Origin: Ischnura elegans
Taxonomy: Eukaryota; Arthropoda; Insecta; Odonata; Coenagrionidae
Length of the DNA: 64,000 nucleotides
Assembly (NCBI RefSeq): GCF_921293095.1
Contig: NC_060246.1
Coordinates: 133,424,198-133,488,197 of the forward strand
Reading direction: 5' to 3'
The position numbers were made by a program, and so were the translations under genes. The notes beneath the pieces are model-generated. The model did not search any database, was not told the DNA's origin, and saw nothing but the letters and a program-made list of their open reading frames with translations. Positions 14,280 to 25,485 of this stretch are shown one piece after another. Each line of letters starts with the position of its first letter. Positions within the stretch are counted from its first letter, which is position 1.

Positions 14280-17200
14280 TCACAGGGAATTTCCTGAAGG
14301 TCCACTACCATTCAACTGCCGCTTGTTATCTGGCAAGCATTTCATAATTGATGGTTGAATCAGCCTCCACACATCTGCCAACTGAAATTTGAAAACAAAT
14401 CAACATTGATCACAAGTCAACACAAGTAATAACTTGATACCCACAATATTTTGATGGGCGATTTTTCATGCTAACGTTTACATGCCATGTCTCGTTCGTT
14501 ATGAATTCAGTCACTACTGTTAGTTCAGAAATTAGGATCTTTGAGGTAAGCTTAATGTATTGCACAACTACTACATACCTTTTCAAATGTAGTGAAATAT
14601 TCTATTTTTTTACAACATTGTCAAAAAACCAAAGGGTTATAACAAGTCTGTTTTTACGCTTAATGTCTACATATCATATTGCATAAATTACAATAAAAAG
14701 GTGCTATAATTTTTTTAAGAAACTGGTAATTACATAGAAAATACATCTAATGATTGCTGTGGAAAATGGGCTGACAGCTTTACAATCTGATACATCACTA
14801 CCATCACACTGCATGTATTTAGGTGCAACTTCAACCATATCTATAGATTATTGAGTAATAACTTGTTCGCGTTAAATAAAAAAAAAACATAGTCATTAAC
14901 TTAAAATCCTTTTACTTGACCGAAAATGATTCACAAATTCATATTAGTTTCAATAAGAACAGATGTGATTATATATTTCCAATAATCACTTTAATTTTAC
15001 CGCTGTGGTAAACATGAATAGGCAGAAAGAATACACACTAAGATGCATAAGTTTCACCACATATACTAATGAGATGGTGTTCTAAATTACATAGGAAAAA
15101 TGGAGCATCAAAGTCAAAGGAGGCCTCTCAACTTGGAAGCTACATAAAGTGCAAACAACGGCACACTTACCTCACTTTTTCCTTGAAGCAGGTGAGTAAA
15201 CAAAATAAAAACAATTTTAGCCATCAAAACCTAAGCAATGGACTGTACTTCACCAATTTGATGAAAATTAAAGAATCTCACCTCTGAGTGCCCTTGAATT
15301 TGAACAGCTACCAAAGTGTTTAGGATGGATGCTAAAATTTCCAGATGGGCATGCACCAGTTGTGTCTCGAGGTGCAGACAATGAAGGGCATAGGCATTCC
15401 TTAGATCAACATTTGCTATAACTGACTCTTGTTCCATCATCTTCCTTTCCATTTGCTCCACAGACTCGGCCTAGAGAGAAATGATAATTAAGGCAAAGGT
15501 TGTAATGTAACTACAATGGTGTGATGTGATTCATTCACATGGTAAATGCATAATTTTCAATATATGTAATATATTTTTTTTTTTATTTTTTTTTTATTTT
15601 TTTTTTTAGATCACGAGATGTGGGTCAATATATATATATATATATTATATTGACCCACATCTCGTGATCTAAAAAAAAAAAAATAATAAAAAAAATAAAA
15701 AAAAAAATATATATATAATAAGGGGTCGTGAAACATAAAGTTTGAAATATATGTAATCAAATAATCCTTGCACCACTTTTGTTCCCCTGAATGTTTTTAT
15801 ATATTATGTACTAAATAGATTCTCAGGGAGAGATGCATCGAACATGTATTAAGCCACCTCCCCAGTGAGCAGGCTAGAGACATAAGCAGGCTACTGCCCG
15901 TCCCCCTGCTCCTCCATGTTGCACTGCGCCTAAGGTCCCCCAACCACATGCTGCAGAGTCAATTCGGGGCTAAACAGTCACAGATATGATTCTATGAACA
16001 AAATTCTCAACCATACACTTTGCTAAATCTATTGGAAATAAAAAATATAAAATTATGCATTTTTAGATTTTCAACCATATCACCATAAAAGGTCATGTCG
16101 TAAAGATCAAGTTCTAAAGTGCTTTACCAAGAGGTCAAGCCAAGGACAAGGTAACATTTTGGGGACCTTATTTTACTTAGCTCCACAACCTTTTCTATTG
16201 AATGAGGAAGTTTCCCCAAAAAAATACAGATCCTCCCTATTGCACACATATGAACATATAAGGAAATTCTCATTGTTTAATAAAAACTTACATCAGTTCC
16301 TTTGATTACTCCTTGGATTTGCCTCTTTTTCAAGGCAAGCATTTTTGCTAAGGCTCTCTGGTGATCATGCACAACACCTTTCTCATGACGTTCACACAGA
16401 TCTCGATGGGCACCCAAAACTTCAAGAAGAAGGTTCAGCCTCTCACACACCTCATCTTCTTCTCGGACTGCCCTCTGTAAAGCCTTGGTTGACAATAACC
16501 CGAACTCTCTATAGACAGAAATGGAGAAGACTATGAAATATTTCATATTTTCAAATCATAAAATATATTCTAAACCTAACACCCTCTTATAACCACATCC
16601 TTGTGTATAAAAAATTCTCACTTTGATATTACGTGAAAGCCTTTCTTCATATCAGCCCATACTGTACTTCCTCCAGTAGCCCACATAGAGCTGCCATGAG
16701 GATCATTTGCCAGATTTGTCAGCTGCGATCCAAACTCAGCCATATTATCAGCATATCTACACAAATGAGACAACAAGAAAGAGGGATTGAATAAGAAGGT
16801 AACACTTAATACAAAATGGACCACTCAGCAATACATATCATCAAAATACAAAATGAAATGAAACTACTTACCCGTGAGAACGTATGGCTAACAAGTCTGC
16901 AATATGCTTCAGACGGGATACACCTGAAAATATCAATCTTATCTGGTCCCGACTATTTGCAAATTCTGTGTGTGTATCAGGAGGAACTAGCTCCTAGAAT
17001 GAGTGAGATTAAAACAAGGTTTAGAAACAATATCACACTTTTACTTTCATGCATAAAAATATAAACTGCTTTAGAAAAAGAGAACTGTCATGCATTCCAT
17101 AGGTACATTAAAGTACTACCTAAAGCATGTACATATACAAGATAGAATATTTTCAATTAAATAGGAAACTTACTTTAGCTTTTGCAGCAAGTTCAGATGT

Positions 17201-18377
17201 GGTAAACTCATCAGGAACTCTTCTAAAAGATTCACGTATTTTGTTCTGGGCATCAGGTCCAGAGAAAGTAAAAAAAAAATCCAACATAGGATCATGCATC
17301 ATGACAGGATGCCTCGCTACGATGGTTAGCCAACGACGCAAAGACTTCCTTCTCTCTTCAATGAAATGAGAATCAGCTGCAACAAACAAGCCAACTTTAC
17401 ATCACCAATTAATCTTCAGTTTTCTGATTTGCACAGTCAACTAAAAGGGAACCACCATCCCAAGGTATACCTAGCATAATACTTACCTCCAACAACCTTT
17501 TTGGGGGGCAATTTCGGAATAAGGCGATAAGGAAATCTCCCTAAGAGAAGTTCATACAGAGATAAAAAATCATTGTACCTTCTTCGGACAGATGAGTTTC
17601 TCCGCTGAAATAAGAGATGGGTCATGAGCAGCCACATTTTTTACAACAAAAGAACAACAGATCAATTAGCCAAAACTTAATTTTACCTTGCTGAGAACTT
17701 GATACTCCACATGTTTTAAAAATAGTCCTTTTTTCTCAGGAATTACTGTCACTTCTATTGAGTCCAGTTCACAGATATCAGAATAACTAAGGCCTAGGTG
17801 GGTAGGGTTTGAATGTCTAGTATGCTGCAGCATGAAAGCCTTCAATTCATTCAGGTCTCCCAACTCAGGACGAGGTAATTCTAAGAGAGAGTAAAAGTTA
17901 GATGCCACACATTACTTTAGACTTAAGTAGGAGTATACAAAGAGCACAAGAGCATTTTGGTGAGAGGCTACAAGTTGGAAAAATCTAAAATAGAATCAAA
18001 TTTTGAAAGAATGTCACAGTAGCAATTTATGATTCTTTACCTTTCCCTGAAAAATTTTCCAGCAACTTATCATCAGGCTGCTTTCCTTGCTGGGCAAATG
18101 CTATGAGTACTAATGCTTTGTATAGGTTTGTACGAGTAAGGGATCCTTGCTTTGATTCAATAAGGGTCCATATCTAGAAAAGAGCACATAAAAATCATTC
18201 AAGAGAATAACACTAGAGATATACTTTGATAAATATTTTTGCACACAAATACCTGACTTAACGTGGATGATGGAAGCTTGGATTTCACAAGTAGGTGAGT
18301 AAACACTTCTTTGCTGATGGTTTCTGCATTTGGTGAGCATATCTGGTACACTTCACGGTAATATGGTGGAACAGATC
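14280..18377 (-). CDS. SNX8: Sorting nexin 8-like protein (EH-like, PX, BAR), 5' end missing
   Basis: An endosomal PX-BAR protein related to vertebrate SNX8 and yeast Mvp1, acting in sorting from early endosomes. Ten exons: 18377-18253, 18173-18041, 17880-17687, 17604-17487, 17376-17174, 16993-16872, 16756-16622, 16508-16292, 15470-15282, 14381-14280. All are GT-AG with matching phases, giving 511 residues. The N-terminal EH-like part has VPPYYREVY and STLSQIWTLIE. The PX domain has EKKGLFLKHVEY, RRRYNDF (phosphoinositide-binding region) and LPPKKVVGAD. The BAR region follows, with LCERHEKGVVHDHQRA and QIQGHSELADVW matching the SNX8 C-terminus. The first assembled exon starts two bases into a codon, so a short upstream coding exon is missing; I could not place it with confidence. 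An intron holds a large palindrome. Confidence 0.93.
15569..15710. repeat. Near-perfect A/T-tract palindrome in an SNX8 intron
   Basis: The left arm runs T-tracts (with single A interruptions) into AGATCACGAGATGTGGGTCA. An (AT)n centre follows, then the exact inverted copy TGACCCACATCTCGTGATCT and interrupted A-tracts. The arms are about 65 bases each. It reads like two poly(A)-tailed copies meeting head to head, or a fold-back. The tract lengths could partly be assembly artefact. Confidence 0.8.
15812..15905 (+). repeat. Short dispersed repeat, copy 1
   Basis: About 90 bases (ACTAAATAGATTCTCAGG ... GGCTACTGC) recur in direct orientation at 18843-18937 with roughly 88% identity by eye. Both copies lie in or next to the SNX8-like gene. 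The family is unknown and it has no coding capacity. Confidence 0.6.
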
Positions 18378-18842
18378 CTGCAAAAAATAGTCTATTTTGA
18401 AAAACGAACATCACATTGAGGCAAGAGAAGATGACGTCAACTCATATTAACATCCTACTATTTACATTGTTTTATGTTTATTACTTTACTTCATTAATTA
18501 CAAGACTCATCCTCATTAATTTCCACACTACATCCAATCTTTCTTTATTGTCTTATTTCATTGAGTGGGAAAATAGAAATTTTGTTCTTATTCAGAATCC
18601 TTGGAAATTGAGATGTGCTTCCTAAACATTGCATTTCTCTATGCAGCACTGAAAAGGAGGTTAATTCTAAGCTTTTTTAGTGATATAGTATATGCATTTT
18701 CATCTTTTCACGAACTATGATTTAATTTCATTTCAATTTCAAAAATTCTTCAAAAATATTTTGTCTAAAAATCAAGGAATTTAACTCAATGAGCTGTCAC
18801 TAATTTGAGATAAAAGCATTATAAGGAAATAAAGAATTTAAT

Positions 18843-18937
18843 TGTGTACTAAATAGATTCTCATGGAAAGATGCATCAAACATGTATTTAGCCACCTCCC
18901 TAGTGAGCAAGATAGAGGCACAAGCGGCCTACTGCGA
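18843..18937 (+). repeat. Short dispersed repeat, copy 2
   Basis: Direct partner of the repeat at 15812-15905. It abuts the second copy of the 1.2 kb repeat. The preceding 460 bases (18378-18842) hold nothing I recognise, although the missing first SNX8 exon could lie anywhere upstream. Confidence 0.6.
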
Positions 18938-18948
18938 CCAAAAATTTA

Positions 18949-20136
18949 ATGGAGTGTTCTCATAAAATTAAAAAGGTAATTTTTTTACATGCCTAGATAA
19001 GTAAGTTGACGTTATTAACACATGCAAAAAATGACTTCATAATTCTAAATATTCTTGTTGCTAGAGAGCTTCAAAGTTCGCAAAAATTACTAAATTCTCT
19101 TACGCTACAAGAATGCCTTGTGATGTCAGAATGCGAGTGAGCAGACTCGCTCCACGGCAACAACAAAACAGTAACGACAATAACAAACACCTGCGATACT
19201 ACTGATTCATAACTTGAAGGGTGTGTGAAAAACAGTTGTGAATAGTTTAAAAGTATTTACAGTGCGTGTATTGCGCAATGGTTGACTCTGACTTCGTGTA
19301 GTCTGGGAACATTCTTAAGGTAGATTAATTCATGGCCACTTATTTCTTCTCCAGTAATGAAGATTTCTCAGCGATGAGTTGAGAAGCCACGAAATAGAAA
19401 TGTAACATAAATTAAATCAACCATCTCCTTTGCTAGTAATCTACCGCTTGGTTTGTATCTCATTTAACTACTGTCATTTACTCATTGCTTTTAACGTGTA
19501 CTTGGTGCAATGTGAGAATAAACGAAGTTAACATTTTGGAGAAATACACCGGATCATATTTTACACCGATTTACTTATCATTCCTATGGTCTGAGAGAGA
19601 CAGACATGAGGTGTTTCAGCAGTTTGGTAGGTTCAAGTGTTAATAAATTTGAGTGTTTGCACTGTTGGGGCTAAGGTGTCTCCAGAATATTAAGTGAGAA
19701 CAATAATTTCATACTGTGGAAATCACGGTAAATGAGGAGGATGAAAAAGTAAAAACCGTTATTCGGCAAGACTGTGCTGCATCTTCCAACATTCATCCAT
19801 TCTTTACACTTGTCAATTATTCAGGATAAATATTTCACATGCCTGATGATGAAATTAACATATAAAAAAATAAATTGTAAAGAGAGATACATAGGTTTTT
19901 CTAAAACTGGGACGAATAGTCTACTGGCACCAGGTAAATGCATTGTTTACTGGACTCTGATGTCACGCTCAGCCAACATAGCGATGGGTCGTTTGGAGCG
20001 CAAAATTAATATAGAATTTTCAAATTGGAATTTTAAGAATAATACACAGGTTAGAGAAGAACTGCTTTTAATGTAATTATCAGCACGAAAGATGTTTTTT
20101 ATCAAATAATCATCCATTTTTAGTGGAATTCCCCAT
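18949..20136 (+). repeat. 1.2 kb dispersed repeat, copy 2
   Basis: Full-length direct relative of 8543-9743. Here the edges read TA-ATGGAG and CCCCAT-TA, consistent with TA target duplication. It contains an open 100-codon stretch (19774-20076) that is partly conserved in the other copy (RSANxxxGxLExK), but no known domain. Confidence 0.65.
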
Positions 20137-21278
20137 TATAAATATGTAAAAGTATTTCCTGCATCTGACCACCAGGTGATGCCACAATAAAAAATAATTC
20201 ATTTGACATAAACCCTGTATGAGGTTGATCTCTCTAAATATGTATTAAAAGAAGTTAATTCAATTATGAGGTATTTGTAATATTTGGAAATAGGGTTATG
20301 TATGCCTAAGTATTTTAAAAATTAGTATCTCTGGTAATTTACTTTGAGTTATTTCAACTTCCCATGTACATGAATTTTTCCATGAGAGCTCATGAAAAGT
20401 TGAGTGATTAACAGCACATTTTGCTAGAAAACAAATACAATAAGAAGTAACTATCTCAGCAGGGCTGAATTGAAAGTTGTTAGGAGCACCGCCCTCCTCA
20501 CTTTCAAGATACTGAATGATAATTTCAAGATACTTAAAACAAACTTTGAATTTTCCATGCTAGATTAAATAATAAAATAACTATTTGATTAAGTGTAAAA
20601 AATACTTAAGTTTATCCTCATTTAAAATATTTCCACATACATAGTTGACTAGTCTAAATTTTTAAGGGTTTAACACGAAGTTTCGATAGAAGATGTTTTG
20701 CCTTAAAATTGTCTTTCTTGAGCATTCTCTGTTCATAAAAACCTAAGACAATTATTCCAAGGGTGGAAATGAATACATAAACTTAAATTGCTTTTTTTCT
20801 ATGGGAAAATAAAGCATCTCAAAATGAACAAATCACAAATCCTTCCTAAACACTCCATTGTTTAACCTCAGGTTTCCTTGGGGGGAGGGAGGGGAGATGA
20901 AATTGCAAGCACCTTTCATGTTGCAGCTCTGAGTGTGCTATGGTTGCTGCAACAGTTGGGCCAGATCTCCATTCAACATTCAAAGCCAGTGTCTTTAGGC
21001 AAAGAAAGAAGCCTGAAGAGGTAACCTGTAGAGGTGGCAAAATTGTTGCAGTAACCAAAGCGCATAAAAGGCTGCAACTTATAAGAAGCACCAGTGATAT
21101 CACTCAACACCTCATCCCACATTTTTTCTTTATCCCAGATTGGAGCACAAATATGTAATGTGAAAACCCTACTCAGTAGCTATTCTATAGGTTTATATAA
21201 AGCTCATGTCAGGATGAATGCTGGAACTCATCTCTTGCGCAACTAGCACAATCGACCTAATATGTTTCATATAATCAT
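20137..21278. other. Spacer with a coding-like patch near 20.86-21.13 kb
   Basis: Mostly AT-rich. On the minus strand at about 21115-21020 an ATG opens MWDEVLSDITGASYKLQ and continues about 32 codons to a weak GT (CAG-GTTACC). Its phase would fit the first assembled SNX8 exon, but the donor is poor and the residues do not resemble known SNX8 N-termini. Another minus frame is open for 85 codons over the same place. I cannot say whether either is real. Confidence 0.25.
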
Positions 21279-21434
21279 TTAACACTTTCGCTGCGGCGGA
21301 CGCACTGGTGCGTCCTGCGCAAACTATTGTCCTGAGCGGAGGACGCACCCATGCGTCCTGCTACCACCTGTTTTCAAATGCCCCCAGAATCAGCCGAGAA
21401 TGTCTTGGGTGCTCCAAATTACCTCTCGCTGCTC

Positions 21435-21440
21435 TATAAG
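21435..21440 (+). promoter_or_regulatory. TATA-like box ahead of LINE ORF1
   Basis: TATAAG lies 76 bases before the ORF1 ATG and about 10 bases ahead of GCAGTCCAGCC, which looks like the initiator-type starts of Jockey-group elements. It may be a LINE promoter element, or flanking sequence if the LINE starts after it. Confidence 0.3.
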
Positions 21441-21510
21441 TAGTCGCAGTCCAGCCTTCGAGCAGTGCGGATCGCTGTCTGTCTCTCTTGCTCGTGAAAG
21501 CTCTTGCGAA

Positions 21511-22464
21511 ATGCCTAACTGTAGTGCTTGCGTGAAACCCATTAAGCGAGACCAAAAATCGCTCACTTGCGGCAAATGTGGTGACTTCTATCATCCGGTT
21601 TGTCTCTCAATATCCGATGATGACTTCAAGTTACTTAGTGAGAAGTGCCGACAATGGTTCTGCGACGCGTGTCGTGCCAAAACGCCGGGTCATCCTGTGG
21701 TAGCTGCACCGAGACCTGAGTCTTCTGAGGGCACCTCTTCCGATAGTCAACTTGTGCGCACGATGCTGCAAGAAGTCCTCGATCGCATGAACGCTCTGCA
21801 GGGCAAGCAAGAGGAATTAATTAATCTGGTGAGTGCTAACAGTGCCTCCTTAAGCGACCAGTCGAAGCGCCTAGAGTCGCTTCAGAAGGAACTATCAGTG
21901 ATGTGTAATAAACTAGAATCAGTGGAAGCCGAGAATAGACGTCTTCAAAAGAAAATATGTGACCTTGAAGTTAAAATTAACAAAAACGAACAAGACTGTA
22001 AAAGAAACGTTCTTGAAATTCGTGGCGTCCCGGTTAACACCGGTGACAGTTTAACCGGTACAATCCTAAAGCTAGGATCGGTATTAGGTGTCCAAATGAA
22101 ACCTGAAGATATCGACCAAGTTTTCAGACCGCGCCCCTCTCACAATCCGGAAGGTCTCACCAGAATCCCTCCTATTGTTGTTCGTTTCACAAGACAACTT
22201 ATTAGAGATGAGTTAATAAACAAGCGACGAACACGCAGGGATCTCAATACCCGAGACCTTGGCATGGACTCCTCCAGCCCAATATACGTAGATGAGTCAC
22301 TCACAATGGTCAACAAAAAGCTGTTTGCGTTGACGAGAGATTTGAAGAAAGCAGGAAAAATCAAGTTTGCCTGGGTTAGGGGTGGGAATATTCTGGCAAG
22401 GAAAGAGACGGGATCCCCCGCAAAAGTTATTTGTAAAGAGGAAGATCTTGATCATTTTTTATAG
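21511..22464 (+). CDS. LINE ORF1: PHD-type zinc finger and coiled-coil RNA-binding protein
   Basis: 317 residues from MPNCSACVKPIKRDQ. An in-frame ATG 111 bases upstream exists, but its extension is low-complexity and would cross the presumed LINE 5' UTR, so the start just before the first Cys is preferred. A PHD-like Cys/His pattern (CSAC, CGKCGDFYHPVC, WFCDAC) fills the first 55 residues. A coiled coil of about 60 residues (LESLQKELSVMCNKLESVEA) follows, then a basic C-terminal half with VLEIRGVP, IVVRFTRQLIRDELINKRR and AWVRGGNILARKE, as in LINE ORF1 proteins that bind RNA. Known: such proteins coat element RNA. The frame is intact. Confidence 0.85.
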   Translation: MPNCSACVKPIKRDQKSLTCGKCGDFYHPVCLSISDDDFKLLSEKCRQWFCDACRAKTPGHPVVAAPRPESSEGTSSDSQLVRTMLQEVLDRMNALQGKQEELINLVSANSASLSDQSKRLESLQKELSVMCNKLESVEAENRRLQKKICDLEVKINKNEQDCKRNVLEIRGVPVNTGDSLTGTILKLGSVLGVQMKPEDIDQVFRPRPSHNPEGLTRIPPIVVRFTRQLIRDELINKRRTRRDLNTRDLGMDSSSPIYVDESLTMVNKKLFALTRDLKKAGKIKFAWVRGGNILARKETGSPAKVICKEEDLDHFL

Positions 22465-22520
22465 ATACTCAAATAAGGGTACCAGTACAATTACCAGTAA
22501 CATCCACCTCGCATGAGGAA

Positions 22521-25310
22521 ATGAGAATTTCTCATGTCAACGCCCAGTCATTGATTGCTCACATCGATGATTTCAGACATTACTATTGTACAAATACTTT
22601 TCATGTAATCGGTGTGAGTGAAACGTGGTTAAACGAATCAATTGACTCTGTAATGGTTTCCTTACCTGGGTTTGTACTATACCGAAATGATCGTGAAGGA
22701 AAACGAGGAGGAGGGGTCGGCATATATGTACACTCATCATTAAAAGTCAAAGATTTGGGTCGATCTGCTAATGTAATTGATAATCAACTGGAGTATATCT
22801 CTCTTGAAATTAGCGGTCCATATTCAAAATTATTAGCGACTGTTGTATACAGACCACCAAAGACAAATGGGTTGCCCGAACTCGAAAGTTTTCTTGTTAA
22901 TACTGTTCCTAGTTATGTAAATCGAGTTGTCATGGGTGACTTCAACATCAATCTTTTAAAAGAAACAGCTGATAAAGATGCCTTCCTTAACCTATTACAA
23001 GTGTGTGGTTTGAATATTGTGCCAACTATGCCAACCTGTCATACGAAGAGCTGCAGCTCTCTCCTAGATATTATCTGTGTTGATGACCTTAATAAAATTA
23101 CGTCCTCTGGTCAAACACCGGATCCGCCACTCTCATGCCACGACCAAGTCTTTGTTACCTACAAAATGTTAATTCCATCATTTACGCCAAAAATTGTAAC
23201 CTTCAGAGACTTCAAAAATTTTGACGAGGAAAAGTTCATCACCGATCTATGCCAGATTAACTGGTCTTCCATCAGTAGACTGATTTCTGTGGACGACAAA
23301 GTTAACGAGTTAAACTCCCTCCTACTCAACACACTGGACTCGCATGCTCCAATCCGAAGTGTACGTGTCACCCATCCCCCGACACCATGGCTCACACCAG
23401 AAATTAAACTGAAGATAAAGGAAAGAAATATTACTCGAGCAATGTTCCGGCGATATAAAGTTCCGGCTACTCTCACTAGATACAAAACCATACGTAACCA
23501 AGTGAAGAGTATGATACGCAATGCAAAAAAAAATTATTTCAAACGCACTCTAGGAAAAAAGGGTGATCCTAAATCTATGTGGAAATCCATTCGTAATCTT
23601 GGAATTTTACCTCCTAAAACCAATAGCAATATCTTAAATATCCATCAAGATGTTCTCAATAATCACTTTGTCAAAAGTGAACCGCAAATCTCCCTCGAAC
23701 CTCATATCCCACCTCCAGCGAATCATAATCAGTTCTTCTTCTCACATGTCTCATCGTCCTCAGTTTTTAGCGCGTGCAAAAAAATCACCTCCAATGCCAA
23801 AGGACATGATAAAATTCCCATTTCTTGCATTAAGAAGGCTCTACCTGTCATTTTGCCCTCGCTCCTAAATATAATAGATGCCTCACTTCAAACGGCACAC
23901 TATCCTGCGACCTGGAAGCACTCCCTTATACACCCAATTGCTAAATGCCCCCAGCCCTCTACACCTGATGACTTCAGACCGATAGGAATTTTATGTGCTT
24001 TTGCCAAGATATTTGAGCGGATTGTATTTCAGCAATTAAGCTCATATACATCCACTGCTAACTTACTAAACCCCTTGCAGTCTGGCTTCCGTGGTCGACA
24101 TAGCACTCAAACTGCACTCTTAAAAATTACCGAGGACATTCGTGAGGCAATGGACAAACGCCAGGTGACGATCTTAGTATTATTCGATTTCACCAAGGCT
24201 TTCAACTCCGTTTGCCATGAATTGCTCCTCCGCAAGCTGAGTACCCTAAATTTCTCAAAGAGTGCTGTTGACTGGTTTAGATCTTACCTCAGCGGTCGCA
24301 CTCAAGCAGTGGTGGTCAGTAGTAACCTACAGTCAAACTGGATCCCTAATCCCGTGGGGATGGTACAAGGCTCAGTTCTTAGCCCACTTCTTTTTTCTCT
24401 CTTTATAAACGACCTCCCTGATGTCCTCATGCATTGTGACTACCACCTTTACGCCGACGATTTTCAAATTTATCGTCATTCATCGCCGTCCAATATTATT
24501 AATTCAATCGCACTTATCAATGAGGACATCGAGAGAATTAACAGTTGGGCGCAGGCTAATCATTTGGTTCTCAATGACAAGAAAACAACAGCAATAATTA
24601 TAGGGAGCAATTATTTCTTTTCTCAATTAGACCATGAAAATCTACCTAAAATAAGACTCGGTAGCCACAATATACCTTATGAGGAAACAGTAAAAAACCT
24701 TGGAGTCATATTCGATCGAACCCTTAGTTGGAAGCCTCAAACAAACTATGCGAGGCGTAAAATTTTGGGATCACTACATCAACTTGTCAGAGCCAGAGAA
24801 ATACTTACACCCGACATACGAATTTCATTAGTTAAAACACTAGTCTTCCCTCACTTGGATTATTGCGCAGCCTTATTCACTAACCAAGACGACGCAAACA
24901 ATAATAAACTCCAATTGGCCATGAATTCAGCTGTAAGGTTTATTTACGATTTAAAAAAATGGGACCATATCAGTAACTATTACAATCACCTCAACTGGCT
25001 TAAGTATAAAGAGCGTCGCACCCTTCACATAATAACTCTAGCCTTCAGTATCTTAACGACCGGTTATCCGCCATACTTGTATGAGAAATTCATTAGAAAA
25101 TCTGAGGTTCATGATATACCTACCCGAAATCATAACATTGACCTCCATATTCCAAAACATCACACGCTACATATGAACAAATCATTCATAGTAACCGCCT
25201 CACAAATATGGAACTCTCTCCCAGCCCAAATAAGAAGCAGTACAAATGTCAATAGGTTCAAACACAGCACATATGGGTTTCTGAAGAATGCCTCCTTATC
25301 CCCAAGTTAA
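22521..25310 (+). CDS. LINE ORF2: endonuclease-reverse transcriptase, 929 aa
   Basis: The N-terminal ~220 residues are an exonuclease-endonuclease-phosphatase-like nuclease: HVNAQSL, GVSETWL with the catalytic Glu, VMGDFNIN with Asp and Asn, and LSCHDQVF near the final His. The reverse transcriptase follows: FRPIGILCAFAKIFERI, SGFRGRHSTQTAL, LFDFTKAFNSV with an acid, GMVQGSVLSPLLF, and YADD at the catalytic centre. The C-terminus is LINE-typical (LGVIFDRTLSWK). It nicks DNA and primes reverse transcription at the target. The 929-residue length is normal for CR1/Jockey-group ORF2, and I see no break. Confidence 0.95.
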   Translation: MRISHVNAQSLIAHIDDFRHYYCTNTFHVIGVSETWLNESIDSVMVSLPGFVLYRNDREGKRGGGVGIYVHSSLKVKDLGRSANVIDNQLEYISLEISGPYSKLLATVVYRPPKTNGLPELESFLVNTVPSYVNRVVMGDFNINLLKETADKDAFLNLLQVCGLNIVPTMPTCHTKSCSSLLDIICVDDLNKITSSGQTPDPPLSCHDQVFVTYKMLIPSFTPKIVTFRDFKNFDEEKFITDLCQINWSSISRLISVDDKVNELNSLLLNTLDSHAPIRSVRVTHPPTPWLTPEIKLKIKERNITRAMFRRYKVPATLTRYKTIRNQVKSMIRNAKKNYFKRTLGKKGDPKSMWKSIRNLGILPPKTNSNILNIHQDVLNNHFVKSEPQISLEPHIPPPANHNQFFFSHVSSSSVFSACKKITSNAKGHDKIPISCIKKALPVILPSLLNIIDASLQTAHYPATWKHSLIHPIAKCPQPSTPDDFRPIGILCAFAKIFERIVFQQLSSYTSTANLLNPLQSGFRGRHSTQTALLKITEDIREAMDKRQVTILVLFDFTKAFNSVCHELLLRKLSTLNFSKSAVDWFRSYLSGRTQAVVVSSNLQSNWIPNPVGMVQGSVLSPLLFSLFINDLPDVLMHCDYHLYADDFQIYRHSSPSNIINSIALINEDIERINSWAQANHLVLNDKKTTAIIIGSNYFFSQLDHENLPKIRLGSHNIPYEETVKNLGVIFDRTLSWKPQTNYARRKILGSLHQLVRAREILTPDIRISLVKTLVFPHLDYCAALFTNQDDANNNKLQLAMNSAVRFIYDLKKWDHISNYYNHLNWLKYKERRTLHIITLAFSILTTGYPPYLYEKFIRKSEVHDIPTRNHNIDLHIPKHHTLHMNKSFIVTASQIWNSLPAQIRSSTNVNRFKHSTYGFLKNASLSPS

Positions 25311-25320
25311 ATTTCTTTTG

Positions 25321-25485
25321 TTTATATTCACTTTCTTATGTTCATATTTCTTGTTTATATTCACTTTCTTATGTTCATATTTCTTGTTTATATTCACTTT
25401 CTTATGCTCATATTTCTTGTTTATATTCACTTTCTTATGTTCATAATTCTTGTTTATATTCACTTTCTTATGTTCATATCTCTTG
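25321..25485 (+). repeat. 33 bp tandem repeat, five units, in the LINE 3' UTR
   Basis: Five successive copies of a 33-base unit containing TTTATATTCACTTTCTTATG, with only single-base differences. The open minus-strand frame across it (YEHKKVNINKK repeats) is a by-product of 33 being divisible by three, not a gene. Confidence 0.95.
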
